In this document: one piece after another, positions 5,374-5,821 of the stretch
How the letters are laid out: each line of letters starts with the position of its first letter
Position numbering within the stretch: the first letter of the stretch is position 1
From: Pseudomonadota bacterium
GTDB lineage: Bacteria > Pseudomonadota > Alphaproteobacteria > Acetobacterales > Acetobacteraceae
NCBI GenBank assembly: GCA_021841985.1
Contig: JAKCCP010000149.1
Coordinates: 1-5,821 of the forward strand
DNA length: 5,821 nt
Reading direction: 5' to 3'
Notes under the pieces: generated by a model
What the model saw: only the letters and a program-made list of their open reading frames with translations
Told to the model about the DNA's origin: nothing
Database searches by the model: none
Position numbers and translations under genes: made by a program

Positions 5374-5821
5374 GGCGTCACACCGCGCCGGATCAGCAGC
5401 CGCACGCCTTCGGCCTTCCGGCTCACCGCGATTACGGCGCCACGAGCCTCCAATTCGGGATAGAGCAGCAAGGGCTCGCGATCGTTCCATGCTTCCAGCA
5501 CCGCGCCCGGGGCGAGATTCTCGAGCGCGGAGAGGATGCGCATCATCGGCTCGGGCGGTTGCAGGCCGCGATTATCCAAGCTTTGCATCGGTTCCGGCCA
5601 GCCCGCGCCTTCGCCAGCGCGTCTGCCAGCGGCGGGCGGCGACCGGGGCGCGGTGGTTTCCTCAGCGGGGGTAAAGAGGATTTCCCAATCCTCTGCGCCA
5701 TGCCGGGTGGCGTGATGGGCAAACCCCTTGCGGCCAAGCACGCCATAGAGCGGGATCGGCTCGAAGGTCGCCAACAGCCGCAGCGCCTGGCCCGGCGCGA
5801 GACTGGCGAGTGCTTGCATGA
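5370..5821 (-). CDS. Tandem DUF2249 domain protein, N-terminus beyond the window edge
   Basis: The frame ends at TGA 5372-5370, overlapping the next gene's ATG by 4 bp, and remains open to the right edge. The first visible ATG is 5819-5817, giving 149 residues. Two DUF2249 units are seen. The C-terminal one is complete at about residues 81-145 (LDNRGLQPPEPMMRILSALE, then NLAPGAVLEAWNDREPLLLY). The N-terminal unit starts at MQALASLAPGQALRLLATFE and ends near WEILFTP (45-51). It aligns without gaps to the second unit but lacks the first strand and the start of the helix, so the true start is probably outside the window. A Pro/Ala/Arg-rich linker (about 52-80) joins them. DUF2249 is often found alone or fused to hemerythrin-like domains in NO and anaerobic gene clusters; its biochemical role is not established. 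Coupling to the DUF59 gene suggests the two products act together. Confidence 0.85.
   Translation of the reverse strand, partial: MQALASLAPGQALRLLATFEPIPLYGVLGRKGFAHHATRHGAEDWEILFTPAEETTAPRSPPAAGRRAGEGAGWPEPMQSLDNRGLQPPEPMMRILSALENLAPGAVLEAWNDREPLLLYPELEARGAVIAVSRKAEGVRLLIRRGVTP

Noticed and set aside
5374..5490. N-terminal extension of the DUF59 protein
   Set aside because: It lies inside the DUF2249 coding sequence and is low-complexity Arg/Ala; the ATGA overlap gives the expected start.

Overview
This window is a nitric-oxide (NO) detoxification and response locus, with every convincing gene on the minus strand. The high-GC codon usage, the quinol-type NO reductase and the NsrR/NnrS pair suggest a proteobacterium, most likely an alphaproteobacterium. 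That placement is inferred from protein character, not from a search.

In the direction of transcription (right edge to left edge) the order is: (1) a tandem DUF2249 protein whose 5' end lies beyond the right edge; (2) a 110-residue MIP18/PaaD-like (DUF59) protein overlapping it by 4 bp (ATGA); (3) after a 106-bp gap, a complete 771-residue quinol-dependent nitric oxide reductase (qNOR, norZ); (4) 12 bp on, a small DUF488 (YeaO-like) protein; (5) 16 bp on, the multi-helix membrane protein NnrS; (6) 44 bp on, the Rrf2-family NO sensor NsrR, starting at GTG; (7) after a 192-bp gap, a helical protein resembling DUF6306 that runs off the left edge. The last gene was found by translating the left edge, since it has no stop inside the window.

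How the parts fit: qNOR reduces 2 NO to N2O with electrons from quinol and needs no NorC, which agrees with the absence of any CXXCH motif in the protein and of norC, norQ or norD here. NsrR probably senses NO through an Fe-S cluster and represses the locus. It keeps three Cys (91, 98, 104) and Asp8, the ligand set known for [4Fe-4S] NsrR. NnrS is a haem/copper membrane protein that limits NO damage. The DUF59 and DUF2249 proteins suggest an Fe-S or metal assembly/repair arm, which is inference. The DUF488 and DUF6306-like proteins are the least understood members and the most likely source of new biology.

The two intergenic regions longer than 100 bp (312-503 and 4935-5040) contain short palindromes and a direct repeat that could be operators. 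I found no textbook NsrR, FNR or NnrR box in either. I saw no tRNA, rRNA, CRISPR array, insertion sequence or convincing intrinsic terminator.
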